Made by a program: the position numbers and the translations under genes
The notes under the pieces: model-generated
Seen by the model: only the letters and a program-made list of their open reading frames with translations
What the model was told of the DNA's origin: nothing
Databases searched by the model: none
Assembly (NCBI GenBank): GCA_019054805.1
Contig: JAHQIY010000040.1
Location: 1-64,000 of the forward strand
Length of the DNA: 64,000 nt
Source: Brachionus manjavacas
Lineage: Eukaryota > Rotifera > Eurotatoria > Ploima > Brachionidae
Direction of reading: 5' to 3'
Part shown: positions 34,795 through 42,948 of the stretch, in pieces
Numbering within the stretch: position 1 is the stretch's first letter
How the letters are laid out: each line of letters begins with the position of its first letter

Positions 34795-36501
34795 CTATCG
34801 ACTTGCTAGCTCAGCGAAAATCGCTTCGGCATCAACAATACCGCCAGAGATAGATAGCGTACTAAATGGTACTAAATCTTCCGGAGACGATGGCTTCTTC
34901 ACTAATAACTCTGGATACGTGCGTGATTTGCTCATTAACAACGCTTTAAGCTCTTTCGCTGATAGCTCTGGGTAGTGAGACCATACTAAGGCAGCCACAC
35001 CCGAAACCACAGGCGCAGCCATACTGGTACCACTATATGCAGCGTAATTGTTGTCAGGTGTTGAGGATAGAACGCGATAGCCAGGAGCGAATACATCTAC
35101 CGTTTCCTGACCAAAGTTACTAAAGCTTGCGACCATAGAGTCATCTGCGTATTTCGCCGATGCACCAACATCCATCCAAGTAGAGATTGGACGAGACCAT
35201 TTGTGCTTAGCGAAACGGTTCGGGAAGCTTGGCTTGATATCGTTATCTGTTTTGCTGTTACCCGCTGAGTGAACAATAAGCACCCCTTTGCGCGCTGCAT
35301 AACGGAAAGCGTGGTCAACAATATGTTTACGTGGCGAGTAGCTCTTACCAAAACTCATATTGATGATCTTTGCACCGTTATCTACTGCGTAGCGGACTGC
35401 GTTCGCGATATCTTTATCACGCTCATCACCATTAGGCACCATACGCACTGCCATGATCTGTGCGTGATCTGCTATCCCTTCAATTCCTAAGCCATTATTA
35501 CGCTCAGCGGCAATGATACCCGCAACGTGTGTACCATGAGCGCCCACTGGACCTTTTACATCATTGTTGCCGTAGCCTTTTTCCCAAGGGTTATTGATAT
35601 CGTCCATAACGATGTCTCTACGGGTATCAAAGTCTAGGTTATAGTGATAGTCCAAAGACTCCTTATAGCGGCTTGTACGTGACTCTAGATACTCAAATGA
35701 ATACCAAGAATCAAACACGCCAAGTAATCCTTGAGCCGCTGCAACCACATCAGCGTTAGAGTGAGAAAGCAGAACTTGTAGACCATCAACAGTAAAATCT
35801 TTGTGCTCAACCAAGGCTAAGATTTGCGCTTTGTAGCCATTAGCTTGTTCAGTCGCTACTGTCACTTGTTCTAGAGCCGTGGTGTAATACTCAACGTTCT
35901 CTAGGTAGTCAGCTTCAACACCTTGATAGTATTTGCGTTTCTTTGGCGGAATCCAGTGGTTACCCTCTTTAAGTTCTAAGTACTTTTTGTACTCACGGGT
36001 CACTTCTAACGTATCTTGATCAACGTTAATACCTAGCGAGTTACCCAAGAAGTTCCAGCCATGCACATCATCAATGTAGCCGTTACCATCGTCATCGATG
36101 CCATTCCCTGGGATCTCATCTTCGTTGGTCCAAAGTTTGTTTTTTAAATCTTCGTGGTCAATGTCGACACCAGAATCTAGCACCGCAACAATAATAGGCT
36201 GAGGCTTAAGTGGTGGTAGCATGAAATCATAAACAATGTCTGAACCTACACCTTGAATACTCGAGTAATTGGCCGACATATTGAACCAATCACCGCGATC
36301 TTCAGCGGGAGTACTGAACATGCGCATTGAGAAAAATGCAGGTTCAGTTGGCTTCGCCGAATAATCTTCAACGATATTGCCTTTAACATCTGTGATGAAA
36401 GGAGAGTTGACTGGAGTTGGGTCAGCACTGACGTTTGCTGAAACCGACGCTGAAGCCAAAATAGCGACAGCAAGGGCGGAAAGTTTATATCCGTTTTTCA
36501 T
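34795..36501 (-). CDS. Secreted S8 family serine peptidase (subtilisin-like)
   Basis: The 568-residue protein has a signal peptide (MKNGYKLSALAVAILASASV ending near SANVSA) and a complete catalytic triad: Asp109 in VAVLDSGVDIDHE, His322 in GAHGTHVAGI and Ser493 in YSGTSMAAPVVSG, with oxyanion Asn415. Between Asp and His lies an unusually long segment of about 170 residues rich in charged helices, where subtilisins have about 30. There is no obvious propeptide, only a short pre-domain. AGGATGTAACATA precedes the ATG. It is likely secreted to the periplasm or medium and acts on proteins; whether the insert is a regulatory lid is unknown. Confidence 0.9.
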   Translation of the reverse strand: MKNGYKLSALAVAILASASVSANVSADPTPVNSPFITDVKGNIVEDYSAKPTEPAFFSMRMFSTPAEDRGDWFNMSANYSSIQGVGSDIVYDFMLPPLKPQPIIVAVLDSGVDIDHEDLKNKLWTNEDEIPGNGIDDDGNGYIDDVHGWNFLGNSLGINVDQDTLEVTREYKKYLELKEGNHWIPPKKRKYYQGVEADYLENVEYYTTALEQVTVATEQANGYKAQILALVEHKDFTVDGLQVLLSHSNADVVAAAQGLLGVFDSWYSFEYLESRTSRYKESLDYHYNLDFDTRRDIVMDDINNPWEKGYGNNDVKGPVGAHGTHVAGIIAAERNNGLGIEGIADHAQIMAVRMVPNGDERDKDIANAVRYAVDNGAKIINMSFGKSYSPRKHIVDHAFRYAARKGVLIVHSAGNSKTDNDIKPSFPNRFAKHKWSRPISTWMDVGASAKYADDSMVASFSNFGQETVDVFAPGYRVLSSTPDNNYAAYSGTSMAAPVVSGVAALVWSHYPELSAKELKALLMSKSRTYPELLVKKPSSPEDLVPFSTLSISGGIVDAEAIFAELASR

Positions 36502-36759
36502 TATGTTACATCCTATATTTTTGTATGCTTAAAAAGCGAGCAAAAGATAAAATGCAACACTACGAATATCATTCATGAAATTGATTAATTGAGTTTAAGA
36601 TCTCATTGTGAGTGTTATTTTTCTGTCAAAGTTTGAGCCACATTCTATTAACATATTCAACACTTACCCTTACCGCCTTTTGTGTTGAAAACTCTTTGTA
36701 ATCAATATATTAGACAATAAGGGTTGATTGGATTTTATAGAAATTAGGGATTAATCAGT

Positions 36760-36990
36760 ATGGAAACACATCTAGGCTTTACCTACCACTCAACAGAGAA
36801 CTGCGTTCAGATCTACCGTGATGGGAGCTTGGTGACGACACTGCGAGGAAAAAGTGCAATTCACTTTACAGCGCGGGCTGCTGAAATGAACCATCAACAA
36901 CAGCAACAGCTGATGGCGAGAGAAACGGGTAACTATAAACGTGGTAATGAAAAATCAGCCAAATCTAAACACCAAAACAAATACCGTTAA
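36760..36990 (+). CDS. Small hypothetical protein
   Basis: The 76-residue protein (METHLGFTYHSTENCVQIYR onwards) has a basic, glutamine-rich C-terminal half with QQQQQLMARE and a lysine-rich tail. It has no signal or membrane segment and I do not recognise a named family. It lies 33 bases upstream of the gene at 37024 and may be cotranscribed with it. Coding potential is supported by the length and by the spacing to its neighbour. Confidence 0.6.
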   Translation: METHLGFTYHSTENCVQIYRDGSLVTTLRGKSAIHFTARAAEMNHQQQQQLMARETGNYKRGNEKSAKSKHQNKYR

Positions 36991-37023
36991 CCACTAGGGT
37001 TATCAACAATCACAGGGAATATC

Positions 37024-37719
37024 GTGAAAGACAGAATGGAACAAGCCACACTCAGGGCCATTACCAATAATCAAAACTGGTGCCAGCGTGTAGCCGAAAT
37101 ACACCAAGTGGAAACAAAACTTGAAGCGAATTACTGGTGTTCGAAAGACCCAATGCCGACCTTTTTCCCCAATCTAGTCACACTTAATGACTCCGCTAGA
37201 CAAGCGCTATTGGAAGAGATCATTCCCGTACAAGGCAGCTACTTTGTAAAAGATTGCTTTGCCGCGTTAAGCCTAGAACCATTAGGGTTTACTAAGTTAT
37301 TTGATGCGAATTGGTATATTAAGAAAGCTCTGCCGCCGCTTCGACAAAGCGATAGTGTCCAAATCTCAGAAGCGACGAGCGCTGAAGGGTTGGCTGAATG
37401 GGAAACCCGCTGGCGTGGGGAAGAAAACTATACACCTATTTACCCTAGCAGCGTGCTAGATTCTGAGGCCATCAGGTTCTTCACTGCTGAGTCAAATGGG
37501 CAGGTCGCGGGTATTACGAGTTTCAACGATACACACACGCTCGGCATCTACAATTTATGGGGTGAGCCAGCGTTATTCTCCGCTCTTATTGGGCATTTGC
37601 AAATGCTTTACCCTAATCAAGATATTGTCGGCTATGGAGATGAACAAGAAGTACAGCGACTAGAACCACTTGGCTTTGAGATTTTAACGCCTTTAACAGT
37701 GTGGGGACGTTTCGCTTAA
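37024..37719 (+). CDS. Hypothetical GNAT-like protein
   Basis: The 231-residue protein has no membrane segment. An N-terminal region of about 110 residues (WCSKDPMPTFFPNLVTL) is unlike any domain I know. The C-terminal part (about 115-231) resembles a GNAT fold: ATSAEGLAEWETRWRGEE, FFTAESNGQVAGITSFND, and the closing LEPLGFEILTPLTVW. It starts with GTG after AGGGAAT. It is probably cotranscribed with the small gene before it. Activity is unknown. Confidence 0.6.
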   Translation: MKDRMEQATLRAITNNQNWCQRVAEIHQVETKLEANYWCSKDPMPTFFPNLVTLNDSARQALLEEIIPVQGSYFVKDCFAALSLEPLGFTKLFDANWYIKKALPPLRQSDSVQISEATSAEGLAEWETRWRGEENYTPIYPSSVLDSEAIRFFTAESNGQVAGITSFNDTHTLGIYNLWGEPALFSALIGHLQMLYPNQDIVGYGDEQEVQRLEPLGFEILTPLTVWGRFA

Positions 37720-37723
37720 CCGT

Positions 37724-38338
37724 TCAACTGTTAGTTTTAACGCCGCAGCCGTTGATAATAAGCTGAGTGATGAACTGAGCGGCTTGATGATAATCGTCGT
37801 TATCTAGCTGCTCTTTTTTCATGACATTGCAGATTTGCCAGCCAAAGTCGGCATAGGTTTGAGTGGCGGCCCAGATGGTAAACATCAAGTGGTGTGCTGG
37901 AACGTCATCCATCAACCCCTGCTGTGACCAGGTTGAAAACTTATCGATGATCATTTGTGACTGCTTAAACAGCTCTTGACCAATATCTTCTGGTAGTGCC
38001 TTGGCCCCTGACATCACTTCATTGGCGAATACCTTTGATGCATAAGGATGGTCTCGTGAAATACGGAGTTTCGCTTCGATGTACTCGGTTAGGGCTTGAA
38101 CTGGGTCTGTCAGTTCTTCAATTGGTCGTGATGCCTCAAGCAATGGCTGGGTTACGGTCTTTAGTACCGCGTAATAGAGCTTATCTTTAGAGCTGAAGTA
38201 GTAAAAAACGTTCGCTTTAGGAATATCAGCCGCTTTAGCGATATCGACAATTTTTGTCGCCGCATAACCATGGGTAGCAAACTGTTCACTGGCTACTTCA
38301 ATAATTAGCTGCTGATTTTTCTGCCTAATACGACTCAT
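37724..38338 (-). CDS. TetR-family regulator (RutR/YcdC-like)
   Basis: The 204-residue regulator has the N-terminal TetR helix-turn-helix (residues 10-55, FATHGYAATKIVDIAKAADI, then PKANVFYYFSSKDKLYYAVL) and a C-terminal domain (FANEVMSGAKALPEDIGQEL) as in the RutR/YcdC group, which often controls pyrimidine degradation. No such genes are adjacent. It is convergent with the GNAT-like gene, ending 4 bases after that gene. GGGTATCGA precedes the ATG. Ligand and targets are unknown. Confidence 0.88.
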   Translation of the reverse strand: MSRIRQKNQQLIIEVASEQFATHGYAATKIVDIAKAADIPKANVFYYFSSKDKLYYAVLKTVTQPLLEASRPIEELTDPVQALTEYIEAKLRISRDHPYASKVFANEVMSGAKALPEDIGQELFKQSQMIIDKFSTWSQQGLMDDVPAHHLMFTIWAATQTYADFGWQICNVMKKEQLDNDDYHQAAQFITQLIINGCGVKTNS

Positions 38339-38436
38339 TCGATACCCTTATACGTTCACATCGAAATCAGTGTAAACAATATGTTATTTAAGGCAAGACG
38401 AGAAACAGCTCCACGTAGCCTACATCACAGTCATAA

Positions 38437-38472
38437 CGAAGAAGTGACGACCGATTGGTCGCCACTTCTTCG
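38437..38472. terminator. Long near-perfect hairpin downstream of the LPMO gene
   Basis: CGAAGAAGTGACGACC (38437-38452) pairs with GGTCGCCACTTCTTCG (38457-38472) around GATT, 16 pairs with one mismatch. No T tract follows on either strand. It lies 29 bases past the LPMO stop and may be a terminator or a binding site. Confidence 0.55.
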
Positions 38473-38500
38473 TGTGCCTAGCATAGATTTACAATGTAAA

Positions 38501-39676
38501 TTATCGCCATACGCCCCACTCTCCAGTGGTTCCAGGCTCTTCTCCTTTTGTCCACCATTGCGCTGTCCACTCTCTACCATTATGAGTCACAACATCGCCA
38601 GTATCGTAGACCTTATCTCTATCCCAAAGGTTTGTTGGTTCTACAGGGGGTGTATCTGCTTTGATGAGCGAAAGGGCATAACTGAAGGTATTGTTGGGTG
38701 CTAAGACTTGGTTGGCGTAGATATTGTTGGTATCAAACATATAGTGGTTCATTTCTGCATGCCAAATCCCCACATACCAATCACCCGTTTGCTGAGAGTT
38801 AAACTGGTCAGCAATTTCAGCCGCCCATGTTGTGGTATTGTTGGCACTAATAGCTAAAGATACATCGGCAATTTCTGCCCCAGTCGCATCAAATGTACGG
38901 AACCTGATCGTATCGCCAGATTCTACCGGACCAAACCCTTGTGGCACAAAGTAGCCCAATGCCGTCAGATTGTTGTTCGGATCCGTTGGGTCAGTTGGAT
39001 CGGTTGGCGGATTGGTTCCACTGCCTCGCAAGGTAATATCACTACAGTTGTAAAAGCCCTCACCTGCCACATCGATACGTTGCCATCGAGTGTATAGGAT
39101 CGCGTCGCCAGAGCGATCTGCCGGGAAAGTGACTTTCATTCGATATCGCTTTTGCGCATCGACTGCAATATCGCCTGCGGTATCAATTAACTCAAGATCA
39201 TCCCACGTTAAAGGTAATGAAGGGTCATAACTTGGCTTGGTTAAGTAGAACTCCCAATAAGAAGGGTTGTGCGGCGCTTGGCCGTAGAATACGTAATCTA
39301 TTTGATTGTTGGCATCCAGTGCAACGTTAGTACGCTGCCAATGCGGAGATACAGCATTAAGCCCTTTCTTGGCCGAATCGCCAGCAGAACACAGCTCACC
39401 GTCAGACACTATCGCTTTAACATGAGCCATGTCTCGATAGTTTGGCACATTCGCAGCCACTTCACTGCGCTGCACAAAGGGATAAGCCCCCGATTGGTCA
39501 TAAGCAGCCTGACACGCTTGATTGGGTATTTCATTCGTCCAAAAGCCCCCATCTTCATAACAGGTATTTTGGCGCGCGCTAGGAAACTCCGCCCAGCCAT
39601 GAGCACTCACATTCATCGAGCTCAATACGGCTAGTGCACTTAAACTCATTAGAGGTAGGGTTAGATTCATCTTCAT
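38501..39676 (-). CDS. Secreted chitin-active lytic polysaccharide monooxygenase (AA10) with CBM
   Basis: The 391-residue protein has a signal peptide ending at residue 25 (VSA), so His26 becomes the N-terminal copper ligand as AA10 enzymes require. The second ligand is probably His137 in QAPHNPSYWEFYLTKPS. A Thr/Asp/Pro linker (PPTDPTDPTDP) near residue 228 leads to a GbpA-like domain. The C-terminus is a carbohydrate-binding module of family 5/12 (NLWDRDKVYDTGDVVTHNG). It oxidatively cleaves chitin, a normal Vibrio habit. AAAGGATGAAAA precedes the ATG. Confidence 0.92.
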   Translation of the reverse strand: MKMNLTLPLMSLSALAVLSSMNVSAHGWAEFPSARQNTCYEDGGFWTNEIPNQACQAAYDQSGAYPFVQRSEVAANVPNYRDMAHVKAIVSDGELCSAGDSAKKGLNAVSPHWQRTNVALDANNQIDYVFYGQAPHNPSYWEFYLTKPSYDPSLPLTWDDLELIDTAGDIAVDAQKRYRMKVTFPADRSGDAILYTRWQRIDVAGEGFYNCSDITLRGSGTNPPTDPTDPTDPNNNLTALGYFVPQGFGPVESGDTIRFRTFDATGAEIADVSLAISANNTTTWAAEIADQFNSQQTGDWYVGIWHAEMNHYMFDTNNIYANQVLAPNNTFSYALSLIKADTPPVEPTNLWDRDKVYDTGDVVTHNGREWTAQWWTKGEEPGTTGEWGVWR

Positions 39677-40000
39677 TTTTCATCCTTTTTTATTCACCAA
39701 CTGACTGCTCAAACAAAGAGCTATCACTTTGTTTGCACATCAAAGCTAGCAGGATGAATGGAGGTTAAAGGTTAGATTGATGAGCTGAATTGTTAGACTT
39801 TCGCCTGCTTTCCAATATTTTTGTCGGTTCTCTCAAGAGCGAATTCACTCTTTCGAGTCACTTCAAACTCTCGGCACTTCAGAACACAGCGCCGATATTG
39901 GAGTTAAAGCCGCCTTTTTACTCTCTAATCGATATAACTGTATTATTATTAAGGATAAAGCCGTTACGCATGTTCAATCATTTACTAAGGACAGTAATAC
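39677..40000. other. Divergent promoter region without a gene
   Basis: The gap lies between the divergent LPMO and binding-protein genes. I see no RNA gene, no strong hairpin and no open frame of coding character. AAGGACAG just before 40001 is the ribosome site of the next gene. Confidence 0.6.
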
Positions 40001-41152
40001 ATGCCGCATTTCATCAGAGTATTCGCGATAGTTGGGCTCTTTTCCTTACTCGGCTGCACCGAGCCCATCACTCCAATCAAAGTTGGCGTGGTGTTACCCC
40101 TTACCGGAACTTTCAGTGGCTATGGAGATAAAGCACTGAAAGGGGCTCAGCTCGCGGTAGAGCAAATCAATGCAAGAGGAGGCGTCAATAACCGTCAGAT
40201 AGAACTGATTGTCCGAGATAATCAGACCGATCCGGCGAAAACCGTTGCATACACTCGTGAGCTAATTCAACAACACAACGTTCATGCTTTGCTTGGTCCC
40301 ATAAGCAGTTCATCGCGATATGCGATGAGTGAAATTGCCAGCAAATACGAAATCCCCATGCTTTACGGTATCGACTACGAAGGGGGACACTATGATAACT
40401 ACCTAATTTGCTATAGCACGATTCCAGAACATTACATCGATCCTGTTATTCCCTATTTCATCGCTAAGAATCAACACAAGTACTTTATCTTTGGTTATGA
40501 CTATATCTGGCCTCATAAGATGTCACAACGCATCAAACAAGCTGTCGACGCTAATGGAGGCGAGATTACCGGTGTAGAGTTTACCGCGTTTGGCGTCACT
40601 GACTATCGCCCTGTACTAGAGAGGCTAGAGGCGTCTGAAAGTGATGTCTTAATGCTTATCCTACCTGGCACGGATGGTTTCGAGTTTATTAAGCAGTTTC
40701 GCCGCTACGCTTTTAGTCGACCGATAGAAGTCGTGGCTTTCGCCGCAGACGAAACTTATCTCGACGCTGTAGATGCAGAGCTATTAGAAGGCATCTATAC
40801 GCCCTTACACTTTTTCAGTGATCTTCAGACTGATTTCACCAAAAAATTCACTAAGCAGTATCGGCACTTTCATGGCGAAGAGGAGATAATCACATACTCA
40901 TCCAAAGCCCACTACGACTTAATCTACCTGCTCAAGGCGGCAATAGAAAAATCCGACCTTGCAACCCACCAGCAAGTCATGAATAACTTACATGGTCTGA
41001 CTCGCTATTCTGGTGCAGAAAAAATACACCTTCGAGAAGACAATCATTTTGACTTACCCATGTATCTCGGGCAATACCAACAAGGCACGCTAAAAGTAGT
41101 CAAGCAGTTTGGCGTTATCTCTCCACCGGATCAACGAGTAGGAGTGCAATGA
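40001..41152 (+). CDS. Periplasmic branched-chain amino acid-type binding lipoprotein
   Basis: The 383-residue protein has a lipoprotein signal (MPHFIRVFAIVGLFSLLGC) with the cysteine at residue 19, then a type I periplasmic binding domain of the LivJ/AmiC kind (VGVVLPLTGTFSGYGDKALK, LLGPISSSSRYAMSEIASKY, LMLILPGTDGFEFIKQFRRY). No permease or ATPase gene adjoins. Instead it overlaps by 4 bases (ATGA) with a diguanylate cyclase gene. Its likely job is to sense a ligand and pass the signal to that membrane enzyme, in the manner of NspS with MbaA. Confidence 0.88.
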   Translation: MPHFIRVFAIVGLFSLLGCTEPITPIKVGVVLPLTGTFSGYGDKALKGAQLAVEQINARGGVNNRQIELIVRDNQTDPAKTVAYTRELIQQHNVHALLGPISSSSRYAMSEIASKYEIPMLYGIDYEGGHYDNYLICYSTIPEHYIDPVIPYFIAKNQHKYFIFGYDYIWPHKMSQRIKQAVDANGGEITGVEFTAFGVTDYRPVLERLEASESDVLMLILPGTDGFEFIKQFRRYAFSRPIEVVAFAADETYLDAVDAELLEGIYTPLHFFSDLQTDFTKKFTKQYRHFHGEEEIITYSSKAHYDLIYLLKAAIEKSDLATHQQVMNNLHGLTRYSGAEKIHLREDNHFDLPMYLGQYQQGTLKVVKQFGVISPPDQRVGVQ

Positions 41153-42948
41153 GCCGACTGAGATATAAGATCTTTTTACTGTTTATCCCGTTGATAGCCT
41201 GCATCTTCCTGTTTGGCCACGGCTACTTCGTTGCTCGCAAAAACTTAATGCTAGAGCACATAAACCAAACCAGTCGACTGGCAACAGCCCAAGTTGCCGT
41301 CGATATTGGCTATTTCGCCGAAAGACGGCTTGGCGAGTTTGATGATATAAGCGCGCAACTCCAGCAATGCCATCAGATTGAAGTTTCTACTTCACCGATT
41401 TCTGTCGCGAGTGCGCTGAGTTACTCCACTGGGTTTTCTGCACTGTTTGTTTCAGATATCAACGGCCACGCCAATCAGTTCACTCTTTCCGCCAACCCTA
41501 GTAACCGCTATGTACTGCGCAAGAACTTAAATGGCGCGTCGCTACTCGACAGTAATCATTTATCACTACTGATGCGCTCTGCTGCAGATTGGAAGTTGGC
41601 AGCACCAAAACGTGAAAAGCAGCTAAAACAACTTGTCGCTGCACTTTCAGAGCTTAAGAATCGAGGTGAAGAAAACTCTATTGCGAGCCGAAAATTAACC
41701 CAAGAACTGATTAAGCTACGCCAAATGAAGCACTTACCAAAAGCGGTAGTGACCATGGTTGACGATACGACCGTTGCGAAACTCGGCTTGATCTATAATA
41801 CCTCAACCTATTTTTTCTCTCGTCCTCTACTGGATTGCCAACACAATCTCATCGGCTTTTACACCGTCGTTCTTGATCGAACGATACTGGAAGATCAACT
41901 GTTTGCCGTAAAACAGAATTTTCTAAAACAAGGACTGCATGCGGTAGATGTCGCTCTAATTCGCAATAAAGATGAACACATCATCACTGGCTACCGGTAT
42001 CTAGAACAAAGCAAGCTCACAGAGTACAAACTCAACCAAAATACTGCGCCTGTAATGAGAGAAGATCTTGGTGGCATTCTGACCAATCAAACTGTTGATA
42101 TTAATCCCAGTATTGCCTCCTCACTGTTATTAGACACGAGTCATTCACATAAGACAGGCATTAGTGTGGTGCTTTTTGTCGACCAAGACGAAATCAATCG
42201 AGTCAGTCAAACGATAAGAAAAGAGGTCGACATCTATATCGCTGTTTCAATCACGCTCTTCTTGCTGCTATTTCTGTTTGTTTCCCGGTATGTGGCTAAA
42301 CCAATCATTACCTTACGTAAGCAAATACGCCTTCTTTCTACAGGCGGGAACCCCAAAATAGAGCGAACCACGCGAAAAGATGAAATCGGTGAACTGCTCA
42401 ACGCCTTTGAGAAGATGACCCAAACCATTCGCCACAAAGAGCAGCAGTTAACCAAACTTGCTCAATATGACCCTCTGACAGGGATCTTTAACCGAAGGGC
42501 ACTGATGGATGCAGTCAGAGATATAGAGGCACTTCATCACCATACAACCATCGTTTTTATGCTCGATTTAGATCACTTTAAAATGGTTAATGACCAGTTT
42601 GGCCATGCAGTCGGAGATAATGTACTGCGCAACGTGACTGCGTTAATCAAACAAGATATTCGTCATAGTGATATTTTTGGTCGAATGGGAGGGGAAGAAT
42701 TTACCGTGATACTTCCTGAGACAAAACTTGAGAAAGGGATACAAATTGCCGAGAGAATTCGAAAATCGATTGAAGTCTTCTTGGGTGACTCTCTTCCAGA
42801 GCCTTCTTCACATCAACCGCTTACGATAAGTATCGGTGTTAGCGTTTGGCAAGGAGGAAGCTTTTCAAAAGCCCTTGCGAATGCGGATAAGTATCTCTAT
42901 CGCGCTAAAAAACAAGGGCGTAATCAAGTGGTTTATGAGGACAAATGA
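41149..42948 (+). CDS. Membrane diguanylate cyclase with periplasmic sensor region
   Basis: The 599-residue protein has a membrane helix at about 7-26, a large periplasmic region, a second helix near 365 (ISITLFLLLFLFVSRYVA), a HAMP segment, and a C-terminal GGDEF domain. The active-site motif is GGEEF in FGRMGGEEFTVILPE. An inhibitory I-site RxxD (RHSD) lies five residues before it, so the enzyme is probably active and product-inhibited. There is no EAL domain. The upstream coupled binding protein is the probable partner. It makes c-di-GMP, which controls attachment versus motility. Confidence 0.92.
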   Translation: MSRLRYKIFLLFIPLIACIFLFGHGYFVARKNLMLEHINQTSRLATAQVAVDIGYFAERRLGEFDDISAQLQQCHQIEVSTSPISVASALSYSTGFSALFVSDINGHANQFTLSANPSNRYVLRKNLNGASLLDSNHLSLLMRSAADWKLAAPKREKQLKQLVAALSELKNRGEENSIASRKLTQELIKLRQMKHLPKAVVTMVDDTTVAKLGLIYNTSTYFFSRPLLDCQHNLIGFYTVVLDRTILEDQLFAVKQNFLKQGLHAVDVALIRNKDEHIITGYRYLEQSKLTEYKLNQNTAPVMREDLGGILTNQTVDINPSIASSLLLDTSHSHKTGISVVLFVDQDEINRVSQTIRKEVDIYIAVSITLFLLLFLFVSRYVAKPIITLRKQIRLLSTGGNPKIERTTRKDEIGELLNAFEKMTQTIRHKEQQLTKLAQYDPLTGIFNRRALMDAVRDIEALHHHTTIVFMLDLDHFKMVNDQFGHAVGDNVLRNVTALIKQDIRHSDIFGRMGGEEFTVILPETKLEKGIQIAERIRKSIEVFLGDSLPEPSSHQPLTISIGVSVWQGGSFSKALANADKYLYRAKKQGRNQVVYEDK

